Notes: generated by a model not told the origin, from the letters alone. A stretch of 64,000 nucleotides of DNA from Gabonibacter massiliensis (GCA_001487125.1 LN913013.1:1901110-1965109), one strand, 5' to 3'; shown: positions 41,300-51,720, counted from the first letter of the stretch. Numbers and translations are program-made.

Positions 41300-43630
41300 C
41301 TAAAAAAATTCCTCCTCCTCCTCCGGCCGGACCGCTCTCCCGTCTTTTTCCTCATCACCACAATCCAACACGTTACTCATGCCCACAGGAGCTTCAAAAT
41401 CCCGTTGAGGCATGGCAATAGATTTATCCGCATATACTTTTTGCATAAATAAAGCCCAAATCGGCAAAGCCATACTGGCTCCTTGTCCGTTCGCCAAATT
41501 TTGGAAATGGATCGAACGATCTTCAGCTCCTACCCAGACTCCTCCTGCCAAATCAGGAGTGATACCGATAAACCACCCGTCGGAATGATTTTGCGTCGTA
41601 CCCGTCTTGCCTCCAATCGGATTCGTAAAATGATACCGGAAGCGGATACGCCTTCCCGTTCCTTCATCGACAACCGCTTTCAAAAGACTTGCCATCAGAT
41701 AAGCCGTGTTTTCAGTAATAACCTCTCTCGATTCCGGTTCAAGACGGGCCAACACATTCCCGTATTTGTCTTCAATCTTCGTTACCATCATCGGAGAGTT
41801 ATAGACTCCCTTATTAGAGTATATGGAAAAAGCGGACACCATCTCTTTTACGGAAATTTCGGAAGATCCTAAAAACAGGGCGGGCACGGGATCGATAAAA
41901 CTGGTAATTCCCATTTTATGGGCCATTTGAGCCACCGCTTCTGGAGTAAACTGTTTCATTACCCATCCAGAAATATTATTTACGGAATTGGCTAATCCCC
42001 ATTTCAACGTTACCCACTCGTTTTCCCTTTTATCCGTGGAGTTCCGCGGAGTCCAGGTTGTCCCGTCAGGCAACACAAACGTTTGGGCGACATTCAATAC
42101 TTTCTGACAAGGAGCCAATCCTTCCTGCATGGCCAATGTATATAGAATCGGCTTAATCGTTGATCCTACCTGACGCTTTCCCACACTTACCATATCGTAC
42201 ATAAAATAACGGTAGTCCGGTCCTCCCACATAGGCTTTTATATTACCTGTCTTCGGATCCAGCGCCATAAAACCAGCACGGAAAAACGACTTATAATGTT
42301 TTATCGAATCCATCGGAGACAAAAGCGTATCCCGAACACCTTTCCAAGTAAAAACAGACATTTGGACCGGTTTCAAGAACTCTTTTTTTATCTCTCTATA
42401 AGTTTTACCTTCCGCCAGCATAGATTTATAACGATCGGACCGTTTGATAGCCTGATTCATAATATCTTCTATTTCCTCTTTTGTCATATCGTTCGAGAAA
42501 GGAGGATTTCTTTTTTGTACTCTTTCCTTATGAAAGGTAGGCTGCAATGTCTGTCCCAAATGTTCGGCAACGGCCTCTTCCGCGTATTTCTGCATACGCG
42601 AATCCAAGGTCGTATAAATCTTTAAACCGTCGGAATAGATATCGTAATGTGAGCCGTCAGATTTAATATTCTTATTACACCAACCATAAAGCGGATTCGT
42701 TTCCCAGGCGATGGAATCTAAAGCATATTGAGACTTATTCCATTTGTAATCCTCCCGTTTCGGTTTATTGGCCGTCATAAACTGCCTTAAATATTCTCTA
42801 AAATAAGTAGCAATTCCCTCTTTATGATCCTCTTTTCTAAAATCGATACCCAAAGGCAAAAGGACCAAAGAATCGTATTCCGCCTGAGTGATTTTACCGT
42901 ATTTATACATTTGTCCCAATACCACGTTCCTGCGTCCCAAGGTCTTATCCGGACGACGGATAGGATTAAACAACGAAGGATTTTTAGCCATACCGATCAA
43001 CATAGCAGCCTGTTCTACCCGTAAAGAATCAGGAGTTGTCGCAAAATAAATATTAGCTGCCGAGTTTATACCGACCGCCAGATTTAAAAAATCAAATTTA
43101 TTAAGATACATGGTAATGATCTCCTCTTTCGTGTAACTCTTTTCCAACTTCACTGCGATGACCCATTCCCGAAATTTACGCAAAGCCAATTCCATAAAAT
43201 TCTGATTGGCCGAGCGCGGAAATAACATCTTGGCCAATTGTTGTGTGATCGTACTTCCTCCCCCGGAAGAACTATTTCCCGTGACCATTCCTTTCGCCAC
43301 CCGGAACAGACCCCGTATATCAATACCGCTATGCTCATAGAAACGTACATCCTCGGTGGCAATCAACGCGTCTATCACACTCTGGGGAATATCGTGATAA
43401 TCCGTGTAACGCCGGTTTTCACTTCCCCGAAAATATTTTCCAATAATTTTCCCATCTGCCGAATAAATCTCGCTGGCAAAACGATTATTCGGATTCTCCA
43501 GTTCTTCGAAAGTAGGCATAAAACCTAACTTCCCGTCAGATATCAAATAAAAAAAGAAAAAAATACCTGCCACGAAAAGAATAAACAGACTCCAAAAAAT
43601 TGTAAAGCTTTTCCAATACCTTTTTAACAT
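41300..43630 (-). CDS. mrcA: Bifunctional penicillin-binding protein 1A
   Basis: 776 aa class A PBP. One N-terminal membrane segment (FWSLFILFVAGIFFFFYLI). The GT51 glycosyltransferase domain has EDVRFYEHSGID and GGSTITQQLAKM. The transpeptidase has SxxK in VGSTIKPIL, SxN in NSVNNISG and KTGTTQNHSDGWF. It polymerises and cross-links peptidoglycan at the inner membrane. C-terminal tail very acidic. Gene start well supported by the basic residues before the TM helix. Confidence 0.96.
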   Translation of the reverse strand: MLKRYWKSFTIFWSLFILFVAGIFFFFYLISDGKLGFMPTFEELENPNNRFASEIYSADGKIIGKYFRGSENRRYTDYHDIPQSVIDALIATEDVRFYEHSGIDIRGLFRVAKGMVTGNSSSGGGSTITQQLAKMLFPRSANQNFMELALRKFREWVIAVKLEKSYTKEEIITMYLNKFDFLNLAVGINSAANIYFATTPDSLRVEQAAMLIGMAKNPSLFNPIRRPDKTLGRRNVVLGQMYKYGKITQAEYDSLVLLPLGIDFRKEDHKEGIATYFREYLRQFMTANKPKREDYKWNKSQYALDSIAWETNPLYGWCNKNIKSDGSHYDIYSDGLKIYTTLDSRMQKYAEEAVAEHLGQTLQPTFHKERVQKRNPPFSNDMTKEEIEDIMNQAIKRSDRYKSMLAEGKTYREIKKEFLKPVQMSVFTWKGVRDTLLSPMDSIKHYKSFFRAGFMALDPKTGNIKAYVGGPDYRYFMYDMVSVGKRQVGSTIKPILYTLAMQEGLAPCQKVLNVAQTFVLPDGTTWTPRNSTDKRENEWVTLKWGLANSVNNISGWVMKQFTPEAVAQMAHKMGITSFIDPVPALFLGSSEISVKEMVSAFSIYSNKGVYNSPMMVTKIEDKYGNVLARLEPESREVITENTAYLMASLLKAVVDEGTGRRIRFRYHFTNPIGGKTGTTQNHSDGWFIGITPDLAGGVWVGAEDRSIHFQNLANGQGASMALPIWALFMQKVYADKSIAMPQRDFEAPVGMSNVLDCGDEEKDGRAVRPEEEEEFF

Positions 43631-43740
43631 CCTAATCCGTATTAATTTTGAGACGCAAAGTTAGAAAATAAATCCGAATCTTCCCCTCATCATATATTCT
43701 TAACTCCCTGACCTTCCTCCATAAAACTCACGTATACAAA

Positions 43741-44139
43741 CTATTCCAAAACCTCAAGAATAATTTTTAAATCATTTATCTCGCATTCGTTAGATCGGAT
43801 CTGAAGCAATACACCGGGAGAAGTCCACGGACAATCCAAAACCTTCTCTTTTAAATCGCCTTTTTTAATCGGAAATGTTACTCTGGATTTTACCGATTGT
43901 CCCGTATTTTTTACTACAAGCAAAGCATCGCAATCCACTTTTCCCTCGAAACGGATTTTTAATCGTTCCGGCTTCTTGAATTTGGACTTAAAATCAAAAG
44001 AAGCCTCTTTTTGATGAATAACGGTAAAAACCTTCATCTCCGAACTTCCTACTTGCTGATACCATAAAATCACACCTATTACAAACAATACCAACAAAGC
44101 CCCTGTATAAACCAATCGATTTATTTTTCTCCTATTCAT
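43741..44139 (-). CDS. Small membrane-anchored protein (132 aa), unknown
   Basis: Basic N-terminus (MNRRKINRL) then one membrane helix (YTGALLVLFVIGVILWYQQ) and a ~100-residue soluble domain of beta character with KIRFEGKVDCDALLVVKNTG and VLLQIRSNECEINDLKIILE. Probably periplasmic side, possibly a glycosyl-like beta-sandwich. Lies between PBP1A and carB on the same strand. No family recognised. Confidence 0.7.
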   Translation of the reverse strand: MNRRKINRLVYTGALLVLFVIGVILWYQQVGSSEMKVFTVIHQKEASFDFKSKFKKPERLKIRFEGKVDCDALLVVKNTGQSVKSRVTFPIKKGDLKEKVLDCPWTSPGVLLQIRSNECEINDLKIILEVLE

Positions 44140-44305
44140 AATTTCAGATTATTATTCCGTAAAAATAAATGATTTTCTCCTATTTCCGGCACAGGTTTAT
44201 TTTGTTTTTGAATAAAAAGCAAACAAACCACAGATTGGGCTATAACTCTGTCATGACATAGAAGCATTTACGATATAACATTTTCAATTGACGAATGCCA
44301 GGCGA

Positions 44306-47300
44306 TCAATATTCGTCCCAACTTTTAATCACGATCTCACCCGCCCCTACTTTACAAACCGCGTAAATAAAAGCACTCGCCAAGCGGGCATTCGTTATCA
44401 ACGGAATATTATAATCCACCGCCGCCCGGCGAATTTTATAACCATTATCAAGTTCTCTTTTCGTATGGTTTTTAGGTATATTGATCACCAAATCCACTTT
44501 TCTCTCTCTCAAAAATTCCATGACATTCGGCTTCTTGTCCTCATCCGGCCAATACAGAACAGTAACCTCTATTCCATTCTCTTCAAAGAATTTTGCCGTA
44601 CCTTCCGTAGCATAGATGGCATATCCTTTTTCCTGTAACATCCGGGCAGAAGTTAGCAGCTCCACTTTCGAACGGGAAGGGCCTGAAGAGATTAAAATAT
44701 TCTTACAAGGAATCCGGTGTCCGACAGAAAGCATACTTTTCAATACCGCTTCATAATAATTCTCCCCTATGCAACCGACCTCTCCGGTAGATGCCATATC
44801 AACCCCCAATACCGGATCTGCCTTTAATAACCGGGCAAAAGAAAATTGGGAAGCTTTGACTCCCACGTAATCCAAGTCAAAGACCGATTTATTCAAAAAC
44901 TCCACTTTTTCTCCCAACATGATCCGGGTAGCCATATCTATAAAATTATATTTCAATACTTTTGAAACAAACGGAAAACTTCGCGATGCTCTTAAATTAC
45001 ATTCTATCACTTTAATATCATTATCTTTCGCCAAAAACTGCATATTGAAAGGACCGGAAATATTCAACTCCTTCGCGATCGACCGAGCTATTTTTTTTAT
45101 CCTCCGTATAGTTTCTATATAAAGTTTTTGAGCCGGAAATACAATGGTCGCATCCCCCGAATGGACCCCTGCAAATTCGATATGTTCACTGATAGCGTAA
45201 GCTTTGATCTCACCGTCCTGAGCAACTGCATCGATCTCGATCTCTTTCGCCTGTTCTATAAATTCGGAAACCACCACCGGATGATCCTTAGAAACTTCAG
45301 CTGCCAGTTCAAGAAAATATATCAACTCCTCCTTATTCGATACCACGTTCATAGCAGCTCCGGAGAGCACGTAAGAGGGACGTATTAAAACAGGAAAACC
45401 GACCTTATCCACAAACTGATAGATATCCTCGATACTTGTCAATTCACTCCACCGCGGCTGGTCTATACCCAGTTCATCACACATAAAAGAAAATTTTTGC
45501 CGATCTTCCGCCCGGTCGATAGACTCCGGAGAAGTTCCCAGGATAGGTACCAGTTGCCCGTGCAAACGCATAGCAAGATTATTGGGAATCTGTCCTCCCG
45601 TAGAAACGATCACTCCTTTAGGCCTTTCGAATTCTACGATATCCATTACCCGCTCAAAAGAAAGTTCGTCAAAATAGAGTCGATCGCAAATATCGTAATC
45701 CGTACTCACCGTCTCCGGATTGTAATTAATCATTACCGAACGATAACCCGCTTTACGAATCGAATTCAAAGCACTAACCCCACACCAGTCAAATTCGACA
45801 CTACTCCCGATACGATAAGCTCCAGACCCTAACACGATAACAGAACGGTGATCGTGCTCATATTCAATATCATTAGCTTCTCCGCCATAGGTTAGATAAA
45901 GATAATTGGTCAATGCCGGATACTCGCCGGCCAACGTGTCTATCTGTTTTACACATGGCAAAACACCTAATTTCTTACGATAACTTCTGATTTTTAACAT
46001 CTTCTCATGAGGTGAAAGAGAGGAGTCCCGAATCACCAAACGACCGATCTGGAAATCCGAAAAACCGTATCGTTTGACTTTTCTTAAAAATGATTTATCT
46101 ATACTTGTCTCTTTCTCCAAAGATTCCAACTCTTCTTTCAGCAAATGGATATTTTCCAAACGCTGAAGGAACCATCTGTCAATACGCGTTTTTTCATGGA
46201 TTTGTTCCACGCTATATCCTTTATCAAAAGCAGCCGCAATAGCAAAAATACGAGTATCCGTAGGATGAATGAGCTCTTCATCGATATCCTTTACCCTTAC
46301 CCCATTACCGACAAAACCGTGCATCCCTTGACCGATCATTCGAATTCCTTTCTGAATCGCCTCCTCAAAAGACCTCCCTATGGCCATAATCTCCCCCACA
46401 CTTTTCATAGAAGAGCCTATCAGCTTGGAAACACCTCCAAACTTATTTAAATCCCAACGCGGAATTTTACAAACCACATAATCTAAAGCAGGTTCAAAAC
46501 AAGCCGTTGTTATTTTAGTCACCGAATTTTTTATTTCGTGTAATCCGTAACCCAATCCCAATTTTGCCGCAACAAAAGCCAAGGGATAACCGGTAGCTTT
46601 TGAAGCCAAGGCACTCGATCTGGACAATCTGGCATTTACCTCTATCACCCGGTAATTTTCCGAATTCGGATCCAATGCATATTGTACATTACACTCCCCG
46701 ACGATACCTATATGCCGGATTATTTTGATAGCAATGGCTCTCAGTTTATGGTACTCACTATTACTCAGCGTTTGGGAAGGAGCGACTACGATACTTTCGC
46801 CGGTATGAATGCCTAACGGATCAAAATTCTCCATATTACAAACAGTAATGCAATTATCGTATCGGTCTCTGACAACCTCGTATTCGACCTCTTTCCATCC
46901 CTTCAACGACTCCTCCACCAGAACCTGAGGAGAATAAGAAAAAGCACTCTCTAACAGCCGTTTAAACTCGTCCATAGAGGAACAAAAACCGGACCCTAAT
47001 CCTCCCAACGTATAAGCAGCTCTGACAATCACCGGGAAACCTACCTTTTGAACCGCAGCGATAGCTTCTTCCATCGTACCTGCCGCAATACTTTTAGGAG
47101 TACACACCTGAATTTCAGATAATTTACGCACAAAAATCTCTCGGTCTTCCGTATCAATAATCGCTTGCACGGGAGTTCCCAATACCTCTACATCATATTT
47201 TTTTAAAATTCCCATCCGATGTAAAGTAATCCCGCAATTTAAAGCCGTTTGTCCGCCGAAAGAGAGAAAAATACCATCAGGACGCTCCTTCTCTATTACT

Positions 47301-47524
47301 TTTTCTACAAATTCGGGAGTCACCGGCAAATAATAAATTTTATCCGCTACTCCTTCCGAGGTCTGTACCGTAGCAATATTAGGATTAATCAACACGGAAT
47401 AGATTCCTTCTTCCCGTAAAGCTTTCAAAGCCTGTGAACCTGAATAATCAAATTCTCCCGCTTCCCCGATCTTTAAAGCTCCCGAACCTAAAAGTAATAT
47501 TTTCTTTATCTCTCTCATCATCAT
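44306..47524 (-). CDS. carB: Carbamoyl-phosphate synthase large subunit
   Basis: 1072 aa with the full domain order: ATP-grasp 1 (GSGALKIGEAGEFDYSGSQA), oligomerisation region, ATP-grasp 2 (LGSGAYRIGSSVEFDWCGV), and a C-terminal MGS-like allosteric domain (KGYAIYATEGTAKFFEENG). Makes carbamoyl phosphate for arginine and pyrimidine synthesis with CarA. It starts 25 bases after carA in one operon. The plus strand is A/C-rich here, so the coding strand is the leading one. Confidence 0.97.
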   Translation of the reverse strand: MMMREIKKILLLGSGALKIGEAGEFDYSGSQALKALREEGIYSVLINPNIATVQTSEGVADKIYYLPVTPEFVEKVIEKERPDGIFLSFGGQTALNCGITLHRMGILKKYDVEVLGTPVQAIIDTEDREIFVRKLSEIQVCTPKSIAAGTMEEAIAAVQKVGFPVIVRAAYTLGGLGSGFCSSMDEFKRLLESAFSYSPQVLVEESLKGWKEVEYEVVRDRYDNCITVCNMENFDPLGIHTGESIVVAPSQTLSNSEYHKLRAIAIKIIRHIGIVGECNVQYALDPNSENYRVIEVNARLSRSSALASKATGYPLAFVAAKLGLGYGLHEIKNSVTKITTACFEPALDYVVCKIPRWDLNKFGGVSKLIGSSMKSVGEIMAIGRSFEEAIQKGIRMIGQGMHGFVGNGVRVKDIDEELIHPTDTRIFAIAAAFDKGYSVEQIHEKTRIDRWFLQRLENIHLLKEELESLEKETSIDKSFLRKVKRYGFSDFQIGRLVIRDSSLSPHEKMLKIRSYRKKLGVLPCVKQIDTLAGEYPALTNYLYLTYGGEANDIEYEHDHRSVIVLGSGAYRIGSSVEFDWCGVSALNSIRKAGYRSVMINYNPETVSTDYDICDRLYFDELSFERVMDIVEFERPKGVIVSTGGQIPNNLAMRLHGQLVPILGTSPESIDRAEDRQKFSFMCDELGIDQPRWSELTSIEDIYQFVDKVGFPVLIRPSYVLSGAAMNVVSNKEELIYFLELAAEVSKDHPVVVSEFIEQAKEIEIDAVAQDGEIKAYAISEHIEFAGVHSGDATIVFPAQKLYIETIRRIKKIARSIAKELNISGPFNMQFLAKDNDIKVIECNLRASRSFPFVSKVLKYNFIDMATRIMLGEKVEFLNKSVFDLDYVGVKASQFSFARLLKADPVLGVDMASTGEVGCIGENYYEAVLKSMLSVGHRIPCKNILISSGPSRSKVELLTSARMLQEKGYAIYATEGTAKFFEENGIEVTVLYWPDEDKKPNVMEFLRERKVDLVINIPKNHTKRELDNGYKIRRAAVDYNIPLITNARLASAFIYAVCKVGAGEIVIKSWDEY

Positions 47525-47549
47525 CTATTTTACAATGTTCAAATTCTAA

Positions 47550-48632
47550 TTATCTATCCGTTCTCTCCATGGCTCTTATAAAATCGTCGAATAGAAATTC
47601 CGTGTCTACAGGTCCACTCGAAGCCTCGGGATGAAATTGTGTCGAAAAAAAGGGTTTCGTTTTATGCCGGATTCCTTCATTCGATCCATCATTTACATTC
47701 ACGAAAAGAGGTTCCCACTCTTTCGGCAAAGTTCTTTCATCTATAGCAAAACCGTGATTTTGCGATGTAATATAGCAACGTTGGCTACCCGGTTGCACGA
47801 CCGGTTGATTATGGCCTCTATGCCCGTATTTCATCTTGTAGGTTTGTGCTCCCGCAGCCCGAGCCATCAATTGGTTTCCCAAACAAACACCCATTATAGG
47901 AATACTCTTTTCCAACATAATCTTTATGTTTTCTATGGTTTTACCACACATGGCCGGATCTCCCGGACCATTGGATAAAAACAAGCCATCGTATGTTTCC
48001 CGTGTAAAATCGTGATCCCAAGGAACTCGTTTTATCGCAACATCCCGTTTCAGCAAACAACGCAATATGTTATTTTTCACACCACAGTCCACAAGCAATA
48101 CTTTATACTTTCCATCTCCATACTCCATAATTCCCTCCGTAGAAACCTGCGCAACAATATTATCCTTATTCGGATCATAGAAAGGAACCTCTTTCCCATC
48201 AAATACGATCTTCCCTAACATGGCTCCATTTTCCCGCAATTTTTGTGTTAATGAACGGGTATCTACACCGAAAATTCCGGGAACTTTTTGTTCTTTTAAC
48301 CAATCTCCCAGATTTTTTCGCGAGTTCCAATGACTGTATTGAAAAGAGTAATCGGAAATCACCAAAGCGCTACAATGAATTCGGTCCGATTCAAAAAATT
48401 TGGAAATACCATCGCATTCATCATCCACCGGAACCCCGTAATTCCCAATCATCGGATAAGTAGGTACTAAAATCTGACCCTTATAAGAAGGATCCGTCAA
48501 ACTTTCGGGATAACCCGTCATTGCCGTATAAAAAACAACTTCCCCGGAAACCGATTTCTCGTAACCAAAGGAAGTTCCTTCATAAACAGTCCCGTCTTCC
48601 AAAACCAGACGAGCATTTTTTAAATCATGCAT
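47550..48632 (-). CDS. carA: Carbamoyl-phosphate synthase small subunit
   Basis: 360 aa. N-terminal CarA domain (LEDGTVYEGTSFGYE, TGYPESLTDPSYKGQI) and C-terminal class I glutamine amidotransferase with nucleophile Cys in MGVCLGNQLMA and the His/Glu pair in TQFHPEASSG. It delivers ammonia from glutamine to CarB. Transcribed away from argR; the 172-base divergent gap carries a possible ArgR operator. Confidence 0.97.
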   Translation of the reverse strand: MHDLKNARLVLEDGTVYEGTSFGYEKSVSGEVVFYTAMTGYPESLTDPSYKGQILVPTYPMIGNYGVPVDDECDGISKFFESDRIHCSALVISDYSFQYSHWNSRKNLGDWLKEQKVPGIFGVDTRSLTQKLRENGAMLGKIVFDGKEVPFYDPNKDNIVAQVSTEGIMEYGDGKYKVLLVDCGVKNNILRCLLKRDVAIKRVPWDHDFTRETYDGLFLSNGPGDPAMCGKTIENIKIMLEKSIPIMGVCLGNQLMARAAGAQTYKMKYGHRGHNQPVVQPGSQRCYITSQNHGFAIDERTLPKEWEPLFVNVNDGSNEGIRHKTKPFFSTQFHPEASSGPVDTEFLFDDFIRAMERTDR

Positions 48633-48702
48633 ATTTATTCTATTTCAATACAGATTATGATTAATTTTCGGCAAAAATAGGGGTTATTTTTGAAGATTCA
48701 AA

Positions 48703-48734
48703 GCATATTTATGTGTTACAACAAATAAATATGC
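48703..48734. promoter_or_regulatory. Candidate ArgR operator between carA and argR
   Basis: GCATATTTAT (48703-48712) and its exact reverse complement ATAAATATGC (48725-48734), spacer 12. AT-rich half-sites resemble ARG boxes. Its place between divergent carAB and argR fits arginine control of both. Confidence 0.5.
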
Positions 48735-48751
48735 AATTTTTATTCTCCCTA

Positions 48752-48781
48752 TTGAAAATCAAACTATTTTATTTACTTTTG
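48752..48781 (+). promoter_or_regulatory. argR promoter
   Basis: TTG (48752-48754), 19 bases, TACTTTTG (48774-48781). The -33 region begins 18 bases after the inverted repeat. Confidence 0.65.
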
Positions 48782-48804
48782 TATAGTGCAATACACAGAA
48801 TAAT

Positions 48805-49284
48805 ATGGGAAACAAAACAAAACGTTTGTTGATCATCCGTAAATTAATTGATAACGAACAGATCAGCTCGCAAGAAGAACTTCTATACAGATTAAAGCAG
48901 GAAGGAGTGGAAGCTACTCAAAGTACATTATCGCGCGATTTGAAATTTATGAGAGTAGCCAAGATACCGCATAAAGACAAAGGTTACATTTATATCATTC
49001 CTGATAATATGCAAAGCGAACCATCCGATGAAAAAGCATCTACCATCGTTACCGACGCTATTCTCAGCATTGATTTTTCCCAAAATATTGCCGTTATTAA
49101 AACTTTACCCGGATATGCCAAAGCCGTCACCGTCCTTATCGATAGCGGAAATTATTTTGAGGTGTTAGGCACCATTGGAGGAGACGACACGATCCTCGTC
49201 GTTATGCGGGAAGGAGTAAATCGAAACGAATTGCTGGATACTCTATCTTCCATTCATCCCAATATCCATTCATTGTATAAATAA
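48805..49284 (+). CDS. argR: Arginine repressor ArgR
   Basis: 159 aa. N-terminal winged helix (RKLIDNEQISSQEELLYRLKQEGVEATQSTLSRDLKFM) with the SR-DL recognition helix, C-terminal hexamerisation and arginine-binding domain with GGDDTILVVMRE. Responds to arginine and controls biosynthesis. It is divergent from carAB, a likely target (inference). Confidence 0.94.
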   Translation: MGNKTKRLLIIRKLIDNEQISSQEELLYRLKQEGVEATQSTLSRDLKFMRVAKIPHKDKGYIYIIPDNMQSEPSDEKASTIVTDAILSIDFSQNIAVIKTLPGYAKAVTVLIDSGNYFEVLGTIGGDDTILVVMREGVNRNELLDTLSSIHPNIHSLYK

Positions 49285-49365
49285 CATTAACAAACTAATA
49301 ATATCTGTAAATATATCTATAATATTACCTTTATACAAAGCTATTTTCAATTTTCAATCGGCAAT

Positions 49366-49398
49366 TTTGAATTATATCGAAAATAGTTTGTAAACTTG
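49366..49398 (+). promoter_or_regulatory. panC operon promoter
   Basis: TTTG (49366-49369), 21 bases, TAAACTTG (49391-49398), 26 bases before the panC start. Confidence 0.6.
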
Positions 49399-49423
49399 CA
49401 TCCCGAATTTTCAAAAAAATAAG

Positions 49424-50263
49424 ATGGAAACGATATATAAAAAATCACAATTGACCGCCTTAATTGAAAAATTGAAGAATGAGGGAAAAAAGGTGGGATT
49501 TGTACCTACGATGGGTGCGTTACACGAAGGACATATATCACTCGTCAAAACCTGTAAACGAGATAATGATATAACGGTCGTCAGTATATTTGTAAATCCG
49601 ACACAGTTCAACGATAAAGAAGACCTGAAAAGATATCCGAGAACCGTTGAAAAAGATACCGTTCTTTTGGAAAAGAACGGTTGTGATTATGCATTCGTAC
49701 CTGACGTAGAAGAAATTTATCCTGAAGAAGATACGCGTTTATTCGATTTCGGATATGTTGAGACTGTTATGGAAGGAGCAAAGCGTCCGGGGCATTTTAA
49801 CGGAGTAGGACAAGTTGTCAGTAAATTATTCGATATCGTCAAACCCCACCGGGCTTATTTCGGAATGAAGGATTTCCAACAAATCGCCGTTATAAAAAAT
49901 ATGGTAAAACAATTGCATTATAACTTGGAAATCATACCATGCCCTATTGTCCGTGAAGCGGACGGCTTAGCCATGAGTTCAAGAAATACGCTTCTTAAAC
50001 CTTTGTACAGGCAAAACGCACCTCACATTCATAAGGTACTTCAAAAAGCAACCGAATTAACCGGCAAGATGAATGTGGAGGAGTTGAAACAATGGGTGAT
50101 AGGCGAAATCAACAAAAATCCCTATTTGGAAGTGGAATATTTCGAAATCGTAGACGATACGGATCTGCGTCCTATCGAAGATTGGAACGAAAACAAAAAC
50201 AAAGTCGGTTGTATTGCCGTGTATGCCGACAAAATCAGATTAATTGATAACATCGTATTTTAA
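49424..50263 (+). CDS. panC: Pantothenate synthetase
   Basis: 279 aa. Joins pantoate and beta-alanine with ATP. The HxGH nucleotide motif is in PTMGALHEGHISLV. The KMSKS equivalent is LAMSSRN, and GMKDFQQIAVIKNMV is conserved. First gene of panC-panD-hldE2-like operon with gaps of 24 and 4 bases. Confidence 0.96.
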   Translation: METIYKKSQLTALIEKLKNEGKKVGFVPTMGALHEGHISLVKTCKRDNDITVVSIFVNPTQFNDKEDLKRYPRTVEKDTVLLEKNGCDYAFVPDVEEIYPEEDTRLFDFGYVETVMEGAKRPGHFNGVGQVVSKLFDIVKPHRAYFGMKDFQQIAVIKNMVKQLHYNLEIIPCPIVREADGLAMSSRNTLLKPLYRQNAPHIHKVLQKATELTGKMNVEELKQWVIGEINKNPYLEVEYFEIVDDTDLRPIEDWNENKNKVGCIAVYADKIRLIDNIVF

Positions 50264-50287
50264 CCATTCATCACAAATACCACGAAT

Positions 50288-50638
50288 ATGTTCATAGAGG
50301 TCGTTAAATCCAAACTTCACAAGGTGACCGTAACCGAAGCAAATCTCCAGTACGTGGGAAGCATCACCATTGACGAAACTCTGATGGAAGCAGCCAATCT
50401 GATCGAAAACGAGAAAGTACAAATCGTAAATGTGAATAACGGAGAAAGATTGGATACTTATATTATAAAAGGAGAACGTAATTCAGGCATTGTCTGCTTA
50501 AACGGACCCGCCGCGCGAAAATGTGCAGTCGGAGATATAATCATAATTATATCTTACGCCATGATGGATTTCGAAGAAGCTAAAAAGCATAAACCTACTC
50601 TGGTCTTTCCTGAAACAACAACGAATAAATTGATATAG
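50288..50638 (+). CDS. panD: Aspartate 1-decarboxylase
   Basis: 116 aa proenzyme. It self-cleaves at Gly-Ser in YVGSITIDE to give the pyruvoyl enzyme. [21 protein letters not shown] contains the conserved Tyr and the GxxxxNGxAA block. It makes beta-alanine for PanC, directly upstream. Confidence 0.96.
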   Translation: MFIEVVKSKLHKVTVTEANLQYVGSITIDETLMEAANLIENEKVQIVNVNNGERLDTYIIKGERNSGIVCLNGPAARKCAVGDIIIIISYAMMDFEEAKKHKPTLVFPETTTNKLI

Positions 50639-50642
50639 CATT

Positions 50643-51128
50643 ATGGATTATTTGCCGTATATAAAAAATAAAATAGCAAGAACGCAGGAAGAAGCGTCAC
50701 GTACTTTAAGTTTATGGAGATTCAAAGACGAAAAAATCGTCTTCACGAACGGTTGTTTCGATATTCTCCACAGAGGACATATCGAATACTTGGCACAAGC
50801 AGCCAACCTCGGCACCAAGTTAATTATCGGACTGAATTCGGACGCTTCCGTTAAACGCCTGAAAGGTGAAAACAGACCCGTAAACGATGAAAATGCCAGA
50901 GCTTTGGCTCTCGCTTCTCTCATCTTTGTCGATGAGGTTATTCTTTTCGACAGCGATACTCCCTATGATCTCATCGACTATGTTCAACCCAATGTGTTGG
51001 TAAAAGGCGGCGATTATAATCCGGAAGAGATAGTAGGTTATGATATAGTTAAAGCAAAAAACGGGAAAATCATCACCATCGACTTCGTTGAAGGTTATTC
51101 CACCACTTCCATTTTAAACAAGATATAA
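50643..51128 (+). CDS. rfaE2: D-glycero-beta-D-manno-heptose 1-phosphate adenylyltransferase
   Basis: 161 aa nucleotidyltransferase of the HldE C-terminal type. FTNGCFDILHRGHIEYL holds the HxGH motif; GLNSDASVKRLKGENRPVNDENARA and VKGGDYNPEEIVG are typical. It activates heptose-1-phosphate for ADP-heptose and LPS core synthesis. It stands without the kinase domain, as in many Bacteroidota. Grouped with panCD here. Confidence 0.92.
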   Translation: MDYLPYIKNKIARTQEEASRTLSLWRFKDEKIVFTNGCFDILHRGHIEYLAQAANLGTKLIIGLNSDASVKRLKGENRPVNDENARALALASLIFVDEVILFDSDTPYDLIDYVQPNVLVKGGDYNPEEIVGYDIVKAKNGKIITIDFVEGYSTTSILNKI

Positions 51129-51146
51129 CAGATACGATATTATTTC

Positions 51147-51187
51147 AAAGAGTTGACCAATTACTTTTGGTCAACTCTTTTTTTATC
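51147..51187 (+). terminator. Strong intrinsic terminator of panC operon
   Basis: AAAGAGTTGACCAA / TTGGTCAACTCTTT, 14-bp perfect stem, followed by TTTTA. Confidence 0.93.
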
Positions 51188-51189
51188 CC

Positions 51190-51720
51190 CATACCTTGTG
51201 AAAAAAAAGTGTATTAAAACCGAAATAAAAAGAATAAAATCATTTTGATTTTTCATTCCGATACTCTTGTAATAATAAAACCCGGAAATACAACAATGTT
51301 TTCCATTTTTAATTTGATTTGTTTATACAAATTATTAACACGAACGTCTTACTCATTTACAAAAGATTTATTCAACGTAAATACAATTAACAACTGTGAA
51401 TAACTAAGTAATTTCACTATAAATCAATATATTATTTATAAAAACCTTGTGAGTAAATTCACGACCTTTTTTTAATAACGAATAAAACAAGCGATACATA
51501 TATATTTTACTACAAATACTCACATGCTATTATCATAATCAATTTACTTTTTAAATAAAGAGAAAATATAATAAGAATAAGAGAAGAATAACTTCCTTTC
51601 CAAAGGTATTTTTCGCATAAATATTTTTGTAAATAAGATTTTTATTTGCGAAAGGATTTTTATCAGATTCTTTCGTAAAAATTCCCTATCTTAGCACGAT
51701 TTATTATGATAGGGTAATAC
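51190..51720. other. Candidate chromosomal replication origin (oriC)
   Basis: The 612-base gap between rfaE2 and dut is the most AT-rich non-coding stretch of the chromosomal part. It holds TGTGAATAA at 51395-51403 (exact reverse of the DnaA box TTATTCACA), TGTGAGTAA at 51448-51456 and TGTGAAAAA near 51198 (one mismatch each). Plus-strand composition is A/C-rich in the chromosomal genes to the left and T/G-rich in all genes to the right. No gene was found in it. Confidence 0.55.

Noticed and set aside
45409-45417. TTATCCACA DnaA-box match in carB
   Set aside because: Single site within a coding region; expected by chance.
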